Source: Enterococcus lacertideformus
GTDB lineage: Bacteria > Bacillota > Bacilli > Lactobacillales > Enterococcaceae
Reading direction: 5' to 3'
Length of the DNA stretch: 64,000 bases
Assembly (NCBI GenBank): GCA_015680865.1
Contig: JADAKE010000016.1
Span: 186,001-250,000, forward strand
The notes beneath the pieces were generated by a model. It was not told where the DNA came from, searched no databases, and was given only the letters and a program-made list of their open reading frames with translations. Below are positions 27,290 through 36,599 of the stretch, piece by piece. The stretch's first letter is position 1, and every line of letters starts with the position of its first letter. Both the position numbers and the translations under genes were made by a program.

Positions 27290-28395
27290 AAAAGTGGAAT
27301 ATAAAGCCTTTCAAGTAAAAATCATGTGGCGCATTCTAGGTAATGCTATTTTTTCCATTCTACTCGTCTTTTTGATCTACCTGTTTTTTGGAAAAATCGA
27401 GTCGGAGACTGGGTAGTTTGGTTATTAAGTTATTTGGCAAATACGGATCATGAAGAAGCATTTATCATTTACCATAGCTATTTTAGACAAAACAAGGATT
27501 TCTTTTTTGTCTCAGCAATTATGATCGTTTTTATTTTCATGCTGTGGCGCTTATTTCGCTGGATGACAAAATATTTTAATGAGATCAATAACGGCATCGA
27601 TAAACTACTGCAAAATGATCAAGAAGTAATTCACTTATCGGAAGAGATGTTGCCATTTGAACACAAGCTTAATCTCGTAAAGCAAACTTTGCAAAAGCAA
27701 CAAGCGGAGGCGGCCTATGCTGAACAGAGAAAAGATGAATTAGTTATGTATTTAGCCCACGATATTCGTACTCCTTTGACTTCTGTTATTGGTTATTTGA
27801 GCTTATTGGAAGAAGCACCAATGATGTCTATGGAGCAACGAGCAAAGTATGTGCATATCACACTTAAAAAAGCGTATCTTCTGGAAATGATGATCAATGA
27901 ATTTTTTGAAATTACTCGTTATAACTCACAGCAAATCAAGCTCTCAAGAACAACGATTGATCTCTATTATATGCTGATCCAATTAGTAGATGAACTCTCC
28001 CCTGTTTTTTTTAAACGGAAGAATAAAGTTTTGTTAGAGGTCAAAGAAGATAGTACTTTATTTGCAGATGCAGATAAAGTGGCACGAGTCTTTAGCAATA
28101 TTCTAAAGAATGCAGCAGCTTATAGTTATCCAAATACCGACATCACGATTTCTGTTATAGAAAATGAACAAACAACGAGTATTCTTTTCACTAATCAAGG
28201 AAAAACAATGGCAAAAGATGAACTAAATCAACTCTTTGATAAATTTTATCGCTCAGATAAAGCAAGAAGTTCTGATAAGGGGGAACTGGCTTGGGCTTAG
28301 CGATCGCTAAAGAAATCGTGCGGCTACATGGTGGGGAGATCTACGCCGAGAGTGCTCAGGAACAGATCACATTCTGGATTGAATTTCCGAAGTAA
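27276..28395 (+). pseudogene. ddcS: VanS-like sensor histidine kinase (DdcS), two single-base deletions
   Basis: TTG 27276 overlaps the end of ddcR. Two transmembrane helices (about 18-36 and 75-95), a HAMP-like linker, the H-box VMYLAHDIRTPLTSVIGYL, the N-box ARVFSNILKNAAAYS, the F-box FDKFYRSDKARSS and the G-box GLGLAIAKEI are all present, but in three frames. A T is missing from a T-run near 27385 (IYLFFWKNRVGDW expected) and a G from a G-run near 28280 (KGGTGLGLAIAKEI expected). Correcting both gives 373 residues, the length of VanS-type kinases. The last frame ends FWIEFPK at 28395. Confidence 0.88.
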
Positions 28396-28435
28396 GTATA
28401 TTGCCAAGATATATTGGAAAATCTTGTTAGATTTG

Positions 28436-28487
28436 TTAAGAAAATATCTATCTCAACTTAAGAAGTTCTTAGGAAATAATGATGAAG
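28436..28487 (+). promoter_or_regulatory. Candidate DdcR operator upstream of ddcY
   Basis: TTAAGAA is repeated at 28436-28442 and 28458-28464, 22 nt apart (two helical turns), with TTAAAAA a further 23 nt on. Such phased direct repeats suit an OmpR/VanR-family dimer. The role is inference. Confidence 0.4.
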
Positions 28488-28569
28488 AACTTAAAAATAG
28501 AAATGTTGCTGTTCGCTACAATCATAGTTGAACAGGAACATTTTTTTATTTTTGAGAGGAGAAATATTC

Positions 28570-29304
28570 ATGAAGAAAGAAACAAGAAAAAAAGCTAAAG
28601 GTGGGGCAAAAAGCATGATCTATTTTAGTTTATTCATCTTACTCGTAGGTTGTCTTTTATTTGTATGGTACTTTCATGAAGGGATGAATCAACAAACTGT
28701 TGTAACAACACCTCTTGCCAGTGAGCAGGCTACTTCCTTGAATGCTTCAGAGCATAACCAGCAGGACAGTCCTTGGCAATTACTTTTAGTCAATAAAGAA
28801 CATGCCATTCCAAGTAATTACACGATCAAACTAAGAAAAGTTTCAGGTGGCGAACGAGTGGATGAGCGAATCTACACGCCATTGATGAGCATGTTGGAGG
28901 AAGCAAAAAAAGCCAATCTCGGTGAATTACCGATAGTAGTAGCTGGTTATCGTTCACAAGAGCAACAAGAACAAATTCTAAAACAAAAAATAGCTGAATT
29001 TGAAAAAACAGGCTACTCAAATAAAGAAGCAAAGCAACAAGCATCACAGTGGGCTGCCCTTCCAGGATATAGTGAACACCAAATTGGTTTAGCTGTAGAT
29101 CTCAACGGTGCTACATATGATCTTTATCCATGGCTCCAAGAAAATAGTTATAAATATGGTTTTATTCTTAGATATCCAAGTAACAAAACAGAAATCACAA
29201 GTATTTCAGGAGAAATATGGCATTATCGTTATGTAGGTGTAAAAGTAGCTACTGAAATATACAAGAATGGGCTGTGTTTGGAAGAATATTTAGGGGAAGT
29301 ATGA
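28570..29304 (+). CDS. ddcY: VanY-type metallo D,D-carboxypeptidase (DdcY-like)
   Basis: 244 residues from ATG 28570 (AGGAG 8 nt upstream). It has a basic N-terminus, one membrane anchor (about 15-37), a Ser/Thr/Gln-rich linker, then the VanY domain with VVAGYRSQEQQEQI, the zinc motif SEHQIGLAVDL (SxHxxGxAxD) and GEIWHYRYVG (ExxWH). All catalytic residues are present. Enzymes of this group remove the terminal D-Ala of peptidoglycan pentapeptide outside the membrane. In E. faecium DdcY the resulting tetrapeptide feeds L,D-transpeptidation, and expression depends on DdcRS. Here both regulators are broken while the enzyme is intact. No vanHAX genes are present, so this is not a glycopeptide-resistance operon. 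Confidence 0.88.
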   Translation: MKKETRKKAKGGAKSMIYFSLFILLVGCLLFVWYFHEGMNQQTVVTTPLASEQATSLNASEHNQQDSPWQLLLVNKEHAIPSNYTIKLRKVSGGERVDERIYTPLMSMLEEAKKANLGELPIVVAGYRSQEQQEQILKQKIAEFEKTGYSNKEAKQQASQWAALPGYSEHQIGLAVDLNGATYDLYPWLQENSYKYGFILRYPSNKTEITSISGEIWHYRYVGVKVATEIYKNGLCLEEYLGEV

Positions 29305-29664
29305 AAAGAGCTGAATGTAGCTCCTACAAGCTCTTTGATAGGATATATAAATTACTAAATGAGGACAAAATAAATAACAATTTGATTTTAGCTTCGCTTT
29401 GTTTTGTATAACACCCACAGGTAATTGATCTACCCTAAGGATCCATCATAGCTCCTATGAAAAGGAAATATTTATCTTCATCTTGCATACAGATAAAACT
29501 CAAATAACATGTATCTCAAAAATCCAATTATAATTAGTTATAAAAAATACTCATTTCCCCCTATGTGTGTTGCCTTAGTAAAGTAGCTATAAAAATTCAC
29601 TTGAATTAAGCATAATAAATAAAAGAAAAAAGAAATGTTATTTACAGAAAGGAATATACTCAAA
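29305..29664. other. Gap without gene
   Basis: AT-rich spacer after ddcY. A weak inverted repeat (GAGCT...AGCTC, about 29308-29334) could terminate ddcY. Nothing else is supported. Confidence 0.4.
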
Positions 29665-30192
29665 ATGCAAATAAGATCTATTACTAAAAACGATTATCCT
29701 AAAATCGATCAGCTTATTCGTAAAAAATTTGAACACTCGGAACATGGATATGGAAATGAAGTTGAATTAGTTAATAGCATTCGATCAAGTACCTCTTATA
29801 TACAATAACTTGAAGTGATTGCCACAGATAATACAACTAATATTATAGGTCATGGTCTGTTGAGCGAAGTTGCTATAATTGATAAAGACAACAATTCCTA
29901 CACTGGATTAGTACTAGCACCTCTTTCTGTGGTCACTGACTTTCGAGGTCAAGGAATAGGTAAAAAAATTTTAAACATTTTAGAGACACGAGCACAAGAA
30001 TTGAACTATCCATTCATTAGTATCTTAGGATCCCCTAATTACTATTCAAAATTTCATTATGTACCAGCTAGTCAATATGATATTTATTCACCATATGACG
30101 TTCCTAATGAAGCTTTTATGATTAAAGCTTTAATCACAGAAGGTTTAGCAGAAATCTCTGGCGTAATCAAATACTCAGAAGCTTTTAATTAA
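29665..30192 (+). pseudogene. GNAT N-acetyltransferase, nonsense codon
   Basis: 176 codons from ATG 29665 (GAAAGGAA upstream), interrupted by a TAA after SIRSSTSYIQ; the frame then continues LEVIATDNTTNIIGHGLLSE. The acetyl-CoA motif VVTDFRGQGIGKKILNILE and the following LGSPNYYSKFHYVPAS are typical of YhbS-like GNATs. The residue at the stop is probably a mutated Gln/Glu codon. Translation restarting at TTG 29809 would lack the first strand. Confidence 0.85.
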
Positions 30193-30299
30193 TGAACTAG
30201 GAATAAAAATTGTTTATTCGCTCACTTTTCTTCCTTGTTTATTTACTATTTTCCGGAGCTGCTCTAAATAACCTCTTAAGGAAGAAAATTATTTAAAAT

Positions 30300-30580
30300 T
30301 CAAACTAATTCTTGGGATGTTTCTTTTTGACTCATATTGATCCACCCCTGTGTGGTTCCTATCATTGCATACTGAAAAAGTTGACCAAATAATGCTTTTC
30401 GATATCTAGCTTCAAAGTCGAATTAATATGTAAAACTAGATTCTTTAATACATTTTTTTGAAGTAATTTTTTCAATTTTTCTTGAATCTATATCAATTCT
30501 TTATTTGAAATTAATAGTCTTAATAAATACCTTTTTTCTAAAAAAAAATAAAATAACTTTATCATCATAGTATCTTCCAC
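30300..30580 (-). pseudogene. TetR-family regulator C-terminal remnant
   Basis: Frame-hopping on the minus strand gives LFYFFLEKRYLLRLLISNKE, LIxIQEKLKKLLQKNVLK and YRKALFGQLFQYAMIGTTQG WINMSQKETSQELV. This is the helical ligand-binding half of a TetR regulator. At least two frameshifts and one stop are present, and the HTH half is missing. Confidence 0.5.
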
Positions 30581-30905
30581 TTAAGCATCTTATTGTGTCA
30601 TTTTAATAATCAATTTGTTTATTTTGTACATAAAACAAACTTGGTATCTTTCTACTAACATTACACTTTTCTATATAATGAAGACAAAACCCACTACTTC
30701 TAAAATTTTTCCCGTAACATGCTCATAACTATAGCACTTTAAGAAATTCTTGATAGCTAAGACAAATTCTAATGTTTCATATTATTGCAATTTTTTTGTG
30801 GATTTATATAGCCATCGTAAGATAAATGTGGGCCTTTAATTTTATCATTTTGCATTATACACAACAGAGGTGTATCATAATACAACAATATGAGGAGACA
30901 ATAAA

Positions 30906-31385
30906 ATGAAGAAAATTATTTTCATCAGTTTACTAAGTAGTTTATTTTTATTTGCGGCATGCGGTTCCTCCACCTCAAAAAGTATGGCATCAAGTACTGC
31001 TTCAATTGAAACTAATTTTACTGACGAAATTTCTAGTCAAACTATTTCGAGTACTAAAAATTCTCAAGTTCAAGATACAGTTCGTTCAAGCGAACCGTCT
31101 CAAGCGAACTCTGAAACAACTGCGACAACTGCCTCTAATAACAATGAGCAATATGTTTTTACGTCAGATCAAGAACAAGCTTTACAGTTGCTTTATAAAG
31201 ATAAACCCGAACTAAAAAATCCTGATATCAATTTTGCTTTTTTTAAAATGATCGGATCTGACTATCTTTTTAAAGCAACTAGTATTTCTATTCGGCAACA
31301 AGGTGGTTCTGGTACAATAGGTTTTTATCGTATTTCTCCGCAAGGAACAGTCACGGAAACAGATCCTTCGGGTAATCCTTATTAA
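30906..31385 (+). CDS. Lipoprotein of unknown function
   Basis: 159 residues. The signal peptide ends in the lipobox LFAAC (Cys about 19). A Ser/Thr/Gln-rich linker (about 22-80) is followed by a small domain with FTSDQEQALQLLYKD and GFYRISPQGTVTETDPSGNP. It is probably anchored to the outer face of the membrane. ATG 30906 follows TGAGGAG. The upstream sequence holds an imperfect inverted repeat around TATACAC / GTGTAT (30857-30875). The family is not recognised. Confidence 0.75.
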   Translation: MKKIIFISLLSSLFLFAACGSSTSKSMASSTASIETNFTDEISSQTISSTKNSQVQDTVRSSEPSQANSETTATTASNNNEQYVFTSDQEQALQLLYKDKPELKNPDINFAFFKMIGSDYLFKATSISIRQQGGSGTIGFYRISPQGTVTETDPSGNPY

Positions 31386-31386
31386 A

Positions 31387-31436
31387 GAAAAAAGATACTA
31401 TCTCTATGCTATATGCGAAAAGGTAGTATCTTTTTT
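31387..31436 (+). terminator. Terminator of the lipoprotein gene
   Basis: Arms AAAAAGATACTATC and GGTAGTATCTTTTT (one G-U pair) followed by a T-tract. Confidence 0.75.
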
Positions 31437-31502
31437 AAATTAGCATTCTTTTGGACGACCTAATATATCTTTCAAGCAATAATGCCATGGCACTGAACTT
31501 GT

Positions 31503-31846
31503 CTAGTTAAAGAATGGCATGTCCTTCCCATTATTTTCTTTGTAATTGGTTTGTAAAACTTTCATCTCGTCTGGATAAATTAAAGGACGAACTTGCTCAC
31601 CATCAAAATAACCACGCCTTTGCCATCAACTTGATACAGATGTTGCGTTTCACTCTCTCCTTCATTTATTGTATTTTCGTTGCTAACAAAAAAATCTAAA
31701 AACAAAGGCACTTCAGCATTTCTTCGATTTATTAGTTCTAGTAAAACTTGTGATCCTGCATACATCTATTTTTTTAGCCCCGCTACTACAGCTTCCCACC
31801 GTTTTGAATTGATAGTGCTGTCTGCTTTTTCATCAGAAGATTCCTA
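31503..31846 (-). pseudogene. Decayed gene remnant(s) of unknown family
   Basis: Two protein-like pieces on the minus strand. The first ends DSTINSKRWEAVVAGLKK with a stop. The second starts MYAGSQVLLELINRRNAEVP, breaks after QVDGKG and continues in another frame as YFDGEQVRPLIYPDEMKVLQ to a stop at 31503. The last piece faintly recalls TraG/VirD4-type sequences (IYPDEM), but I cannot assign it. Confidence 0.4.
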
Positions 31847-31848
31847 CC

Positions 31849-32265
31849 TTATTTAGTAGTTAAATTTTTGTACCATTGATCATCGACAGGTTCTAACCAT
31901 TCTGGAGTGCCGGCAGTAATCGCAATATGTTCAAACCAACTGTCTTTGGTAGCACCATGCCAATGTTTCACGCCATCGTGTGTTGTAATCACATCTCCTG
32001 CTTTTAAGAATTGCGCTGATTTTCCTTCTTCTTGATACCAACCTTCTCCACCAGTTACAAGTAATAGTTGAAAGCCATCATGGTGAATATGCCAGTTATT
32101 ACGACAACCAGGTTCAAAAGTTACATTGGCGACACCTACGCTAATTTTGGGATCAGAAATTAATCCTTGTAAGTAACTTTGTCCAATAAAATATTGAGCA
32201 TAGGCATCGTTTTTTTCTCCGCTTGGAAAGATCACACCATTTTTTACTTCTTCATTTTTTGCCAT
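31849..32265 (-). CDS. Cupin-domain protein
   Basis: 138 residues from ATG 32265 (GGAGGAATG upstream). Single cupin barrel: metal-ligand motif 1 NNWHIHHDGFQLLLVTGGEG and motif 2 GVKHWHGATKDSWFEH. The C-terminal TPEWLEPVDDQWY is typical of small cupins encoded next to flavodoxins or carboxymuconolactone decarboxylases. It is likely a metal-dependent oxidoreductase or dehalogenase-like enzyme of unknown substrate. It lies downstream of the flavodoxin gene on the same strand. Confidence 0.85.
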   Translation of the reverse strand: MAKNEEVKNGVIFPSGEKNDAYAQYFIGQSYLQGLISDPKISVGVANVTFEPGCRNNWHIHHDGFQLLLVTGGEGWYQEEGKSAQFLKAGDVITTHDGVKHWHGATKDSWFEHIAITAGTPEWLEPVDDQWYKNLTTK

Positions 32266-32296
32266 TTTACATTCCTCCATGGATTTGATATTTTTT

Positions 32297-32809
32297 CTAT
32301 TTATATGCAAGCAACCAATTTTCAATTGCTACATCAGCTCGTCCAACTCGTGAACCACGAACAGGAAGTCCACTACGAATATCTGCATCAGTACACTGAT
32401 TTTTAAGTTCATTCAAGCTACTACCAAACGAACTATCTTCATGTGTACGGAAAGAATAAATGATTAGCCCATCCGTATCAAATTCTTCTAAAAAAGTTGC
32501 AATAATCCTTGGATAACTTCCCCACCAATTTGGATAACCAAGGAAGAGCGTATCTATTTTTGAACGATCAAGTTCGATTTTCTGATAGTCAACCCACATA
32601 TCTTCTTTTTTCGCAGATTCTGTACGCTTAACTGTTTCATCGTAATTATCTGGATAGCTCTCAACTTCCTTTAGCTTAATCAGAGAGCAATTAAGTCGAC
32701 TGACTATTTTATGAGCCAATACTTCTGTATTACCAATCGGAATTTTTTTAGAAATGCCATTAATAAAATTTTCTCCATCCCGGGAGAAGTAGACAACAAC
32801 TGGATTCAA
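32297..32809 (-). CDS. Flavodoxin family protein
   Basis: About 170 residues from TTG 32809, which has a strong AAAGGAGG; longer frames upstream lack one. It starts LNPVVVYFSRDGENFI, followed by a phosphate-binding loop region, then DTLFLGYPNWWGSYPRIIAT, the FMN-contacting aromatic loop, and SFRTHEDSSFGSS. It is an FMN electron carrier or NAD(P)H-independent reductase partner. It is flanked by LysR upstream and cupin downstream, a probable redox-stress unit. Confidence 0.85.
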   Translation of the reverse strand: MNPVVVYFSRDGENFINGISKKIPIGNTEVLAHKIVSRLNCSLIKLKEVESYPDNYDETVKRTESAKKEDMWVDYQKIELDRSKIDTLFLGYPNWWGSYPRIIATFLEEFDTDGLIIYSFRTHEDSSFGSSLNELKNQCTDADIRSGLPVRGSRVGRADVAIENWLLAYK

Positions 32810-32906
32810 TTTAATTCCTCCTTTGCAAATAAAAATGAGTTGTACGATTGATATCCTCATCGTACAACCCATGATTACTTACGTCTAATGCTTATTTCAT
32901 ATACCA

Positions 32907-33788
32907 CTATGCTCCAAAAGCATGTTTGAAACGAGAAATAAATTCTTGAACGACTGGCGTTTGAATTCGTTCTTTCCACACTAACATACAGTTTGTTTTC
33001 ACTTCTGGCTCCATCGGAATAAACGTTGAATTTTCTAATTGCCGTTTGGACACCGCACCTTCAATCGTGAGAGCAGCCCCTACTTTATTTTCCACTAATG
33101 AAAAAATATTAAAGATTAAGTTGAAATTGCCTACAATATTTAGTTGATTCAACGGTTTACCACTCCAAGAAGTTAGTAATTTCTGAACTTCTACCCGATT
33201 CGAACATAATAATGGGAAGCCGATAATATCTTTTGGCGTAAATTTTTCCTTGTTTGCTATAAACAATTCATTTGAAACTAAAAATCCCCATTTTTCTTCT
33301 CTAGGTAATTTCAAAACATTCACATCATTCAACGTAATGGGATCTAATAAAACGGCTAAATCAAGAAGTCCTTTCTCCAAGCGATCACTGATATCATCGC
33401 TGGTCCCCGTCACAATATTAAACCGCACATCGGGATAATCACTCACCATCTCTTCCAACATCATCGCCACAGTATCTGAATTATCGGCCTCCACACAACC
33501 TATGACAATCGTTCCTTCCAGATATTTCTTTCTCTTGTTAGAAAAAGCTTGTTCTAACTTATCATTCAACTGAAGAATTTCAGCTGCTCGTTCCTTTAAG
33601 AAAATCCCCTCTGGCAAAAGATAAAGATGATTTTTTTCTCTATGAAATAACGACATTCCAACTTGTTCCTCTAATTCACGGATCTGCCTACTTAAAGTTG
33701 GTTGCGTGATATTCAAAAGTTTAGCTGCTCGGGAAATATTTCCTTCTTGAGCAACAGTCCAAAAATACCGTAATTGTCGAATTTCCAT
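32907..33788 (-). CDS. LysR-family transcriptional regulator
   Basis: 293 residues, the normal LysR length. The N-terminal winged HTH (MEIRQLRYFWTVAQEGNISR, then AAKLLNITQPTLSRQIRELE) is followed by an effector domain from about residue 90 (GTIVIGCVEADNSDTVAMML). It is placed directly upstream of the flavodoxin and cupin genes in the same direction, so it probably controls them. The ATG at 33788 has AGAGGTGG at about 8 nt. The frame is intact. Confidence 0.92.
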   Translation of the reverse strand: MEIRQLRYFWTVAQEGNISRAAKLLNITQPTLSRQIRELEEQVGMSLFHREKNHLYLLPEGIFLKERAAEILQLNDKLEQAFSNKRKKYLEGTIVIGCVEADNSDTVAMMLEEMVSDYPDVRFNIVTGTSDDISDRLEKGLLDLAVLLDPITLNDVNVLKLPREEKWGFLVSNELFIANKEKFTPKDIIGFPLLCSNRVEVQKLLTSWSGKPLNQLNIVGNFNLIFNIFSLVENKVGAALTIEGAVSKRQLENSTFIPMEPEVKTNCMLVWKERIQTPVVQEFISRFKHAFGA

Positions 33789-33833
33789 AAATTACTATAT
33801 CCACCTCTTTTTAATTTTTTATATCTTGAATTG

Positions 33834-34067
33834 TCAAATCAAGTGCAACACTTTATTGAAAAAGACCTCATAAGGTGTTTTTCAACCCAAACATTTTCTA
33901 GGTCTATTGTTCAGTTTTTCAACCATTCGTAAAATGACAGAAACCTCTATTGTGTCTATTTCTTTAGATTTCGTCAGGTATTCTCGAATCAATCCGTTGG
34001 CATTTTCGTTGATTCGTCGTTGCCACAGCGCGTGAGGATCCGGAAAGTAAAAAGACACATGATTCAA
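33834..34067 (-). mobile_element. IS30-family transposase remnant (C-terminal end)
   Basis: Reads NHVSFYFPDPHALWQRRINE, NANGLIREYLTKSKEIDTIE, LNNRPRKCLG, then TGA in place of the Trp codon, then KTPYEVFFNKVLHLI. This is the DDE catalytic end of IS30-type transposases (consensus WQRGTNENxNGLIREY... NNRPRKCLGWKTP). Only the last 75 residues or so remain. It is fused to the broken XRE gene, so the element probably inserted into and then deleted part of it. Confidence 0.85.
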
Positions 34068-34411
34068 AGCTTTGATGGCTCTCGACTACCGCTCAATAAA
34101 CGACTCATCAAAGGTGCATCAATTCCAATCTTTTGTGCTAACTGCTTACTTGTTAAACTGTTCTTTTCTTTGAAAGACAACAATTGATTTACTGTTGTTG
34201 TTACTAAGTCAGTTTGATCACCCAGAAGTGTATCTACATTGAAAATCTCACTTAAAAACAGTATCAATTTCCTTCGAGATTTTTCTTGTTCCTTTTTCAT
34301 ACTTGACTAAAGCACTTTGTGATATACCTGCTAAATCAGCAACTTCTTTTGAGATAGCTCCCATTCTTTCCTTAAAGTTTTAAGTAAATCACCACTTATA
34401 TTTCCAGACAT
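34064..34411 (-). pseudogene. Double-HTH XRE regulator, frameshifted and truncated by IS30
   Basis: ATG 34411 begins MSGNISGDLLKTLRKE. An A is missing before MGAISKEVADLAGISQSALV KYEKGTRKISKEID, and a T is added before SEIFNVDTLLGDQTD. A second HTH follows: VNQLLSFKEKNSLTSKQLAQ KIGIDAPLMSRLLSGSREPS, where sequence passes into the IS30 remnant. Two HTH domains in tandem in one small protein is unusual. Upstream is AAGGAGG with a T8 run between it and the ATG. Confidence 0.75.
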
Positions 34412-34617
34412 GAAAAAAAAGCACCTCCTTACGAGATGCTTTCATCATACGCTGACAGTTAAAAACCTTCAAGGAAAAATATTTCATTTTTGTTAATTTT
34501 AACATTGCCGTGATAGACCGTATGACAGTTTAAACTTTTTTAAACGACTAAATCATACTTTTTATGCCACACGAAAAGCTTGGTTTAGGTTTAATAGGCT
34601 TTTCACTTTGAAACGAA

Positions 34618-36453
34618 CTATTTCTTCGGTTCGTCCTCATCCATTTTCAGAACGGCCATGAAGGCTTCTTGTGGTACTTCTACGCTACCGATTTGTTTCA
34701 TGCGTTTCTTTCCTTCTTTTTGTTTTTCAAGAAGTTTACGTTTACGGGAAACGTCCCCACCGTAACATTTTGCCAACACATTCTTACGTAAAGCTTTAAT
34801 GTCTGAACGAGCCACAATTTTTTGTCCGATAGCTGCTTGAATCGGCACTTCAAATTGTTGACGAGGAATAAGTTTTTTCAATTTTTCTACGATGGCTTTC
34901 CCGCGCTCGTAAGCGAAATCTCTATGAACGATAAAGCCTAAGGCATCGACGGTTTCACCATTCAATAAGATATCCATTTTTACAAGTTTACTTGTGCGAT
35001 AGCCAGCCATCTCATAATCAAGTGATGCATACCCTTTTGTACTCGATTTTAATTTATCAAAAAAGTCAAAAACGATTTCCGATAATGGAATTTCATAAAC
35101 GACATTGACCCGATAATCATCTAAGTAGTCCATCGTTACAAAGTCTCCTCGCTTGCGTTGAGAGAGTTCCATTACTGCACCAACATACTCATTTGGTACC
35201 ATGATCTGTGCTTTTACATAAGGTTCTTCTACACTTTGGATCGTCACAGGTTCTGGAAAATCTGCTGGATTATCAACTGTGATGACAGAACCATCTGTTT
35301 TGTTGACATGGTAAATAACAGAAGGGGCTGTTGTGATCAATTCGAGATTGAATTCACGTTCTAAGCGTTCTTGGACAACGTCCATGTGCAAGAGTCCCAA
35401 GAAACCACAACGGAATCCAAAGCCAAGCGCTTGTGAGGTTTCAGGTTCAAATTGTAAGGCTGCATCGTTTAATTGCAATTTTTCTAAGGCTTCACGCAAG
35501 TCATTGTAACGTGACGTATCGATTGGATATAAGCCACAGTAAACCATTGGATTCATTTTACGGTAACCGGGTAAAGCTTCTTCTGCTGGGTTATCTGCTA
35601 ATGTCACGGTATCCCCTACTTGCGTGTCTTTCACCGTTTTGATCGCAGCAGTGATATAGCCTACATCACCGACCATCAAGAAATCTCTTGCAACAGCTTT
35701 TGGTGAAAAGACACCAACTTCCGTCACATCAAATGTTTTACCATTACTCATTAATTTGATTTTATCCCCAGGCTTGACCATTCCCTCTGTAATCCGAACG
35801 TTTAATACAACACCACGATAACTATCATAAACAGAATCAAAGATCAACGCTTTCAAAGGAGCCTCGATATCTCCTGATGGTGCAGGTACATATTCTACGA
35901 TTTGTTCAAGAATCTCTTCAATCCCAATTCCAGCTTTTGCACTGGCTAAGACTGCTTCACTGGCATCAATCCCAATGACGTCCTCAATTTCTTGGCGCAC
36001 ACGTTCTGGGTCTGCGGCTGGTAGATCAATTTTATTGATCACTGGCAAAATTTCAAGGTCATTATCTAAAGCTAGATAAACATTTGCTAACGTTTGAGCT
36101 TCAATTCCCTGGGCTGCATCAACAACTAATATTGCCCCTTCACAGGCGGCTAAGCTTCTTGATACTTCATAAGTAAAATCGACATGACCAGGGGTATCGA
36201 TCAAATGAAAAATATAAGCTTCTCCATTTTTGGCAGTATAGTTCAATTCAACAGCATTTAATTTAATCGTGATGCCACGTTCACGCTCTAGATCCATTGA
36301 GTCTAATAGCTGATCCTGCATTTCACGAGACGTCACTGTGTTCGTCTTTTCTAGAATACGATCGGCCAGCGTTGATTTCCCATGGTCGATATGAGCAATG
36401 ATCGAAAAATTTCGAATTTGCTCTTGGCGTTGCTTCATTTTTTTTATATCCAT
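34618..36453 (-). CDS. lepA: Elongation factor 4 (LepA), ribosomal back-translocase GTPase
   Basis: 611 residues, full length. G1 [10 protein letters not shown]2 RGITIK, G3 DTPGH and G4 NKIDLP are present. The LepA-specific C-terminal domain ends [27 protein letters not shown]. LepA is a translational GTPase that assists stalled or assembling ribosomes, especially under ionic stress. ATG 36453 follows GAGGAG. The divergent gene at 36600 starts 146 nt away. There are no disruptions over 1.8 kb, in contrast to the neighbourhood. Confidence 0.98.
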   Translation of the reverse strand: MDIKKMKQRQEQIRNFSIIAHIDHGKSTLADRILEKTNTVTSREMQDQLLDSMDLERERGITIKLNAVELNYTAKNGEAYIFHLIDTPGHVDFTYEVSRSLAACEGAILVVDAAQGIEAQTLANVYLALDNDLEILPVINKIDLPAADPERVRQEIEDVIGIDASEAVLASAKAGIGIEEILEQIVEYVPAPSGDIEAPLKALIFDSVYDSYRGVVLNVRITEGMVKPGDKIKLMSNGKTFDVTEVGVFSPKAVARDFLMVGDVGYITAAIKTVKDTQVGDTVTLADNPAEEALPGYRKMNPMVYCGLYPIDTSRYNDLREALEKLQLNDAALQFEPETSQALGFGFRCGFLGLLHMDVVQERLEREFNLELITTAPSVIYHVNKTDGSVITVDNPADFPEPVTIQSVEEPYVKAQIMVPNEYVGAVMELSQRKRGDFVTMDYLDDYRVNVVYEIPLSEIVFDFFDKLKSSTKGYASLDYEMAGYRTSKLVKMDILLNGETVDALGFIVHRDFAYERGKAIVEKLKKLIPRQQFEVPIQAAIGQKIVARSDIKALRKNVLAKCYGGDVSRKRKLLEKQKEGKKRMKQIGSVEVPQEAFMAVLKMDEDEPKK

Positions 36454-36599
36454 AGCGTCTCCTCTTTTCGTTTAATCAGCATCTCTCATTATATCAATGA
36501 AAAGAAGGAATTTAAAGACTTTTTACCCAGTCGGCTTTAGAAGTTTTTTTTATAAAATTTTGCTATACTAGTAACAAGTAAATAATTGGAGATGAAAGA

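Noticed and set aside
26731..29304. Vancomycin resistance operon
   Set aside because: VanR-, VanS- and VanY-like genes are present, but no ligase, dehydrogenase or VanX gene follows. The arrangement fits ddcRSY instead.
32179..32406. Plus-strand frames across the cupin and flavodoxin genes
   Set aside because: They are antisense shadows of well-supported genes.
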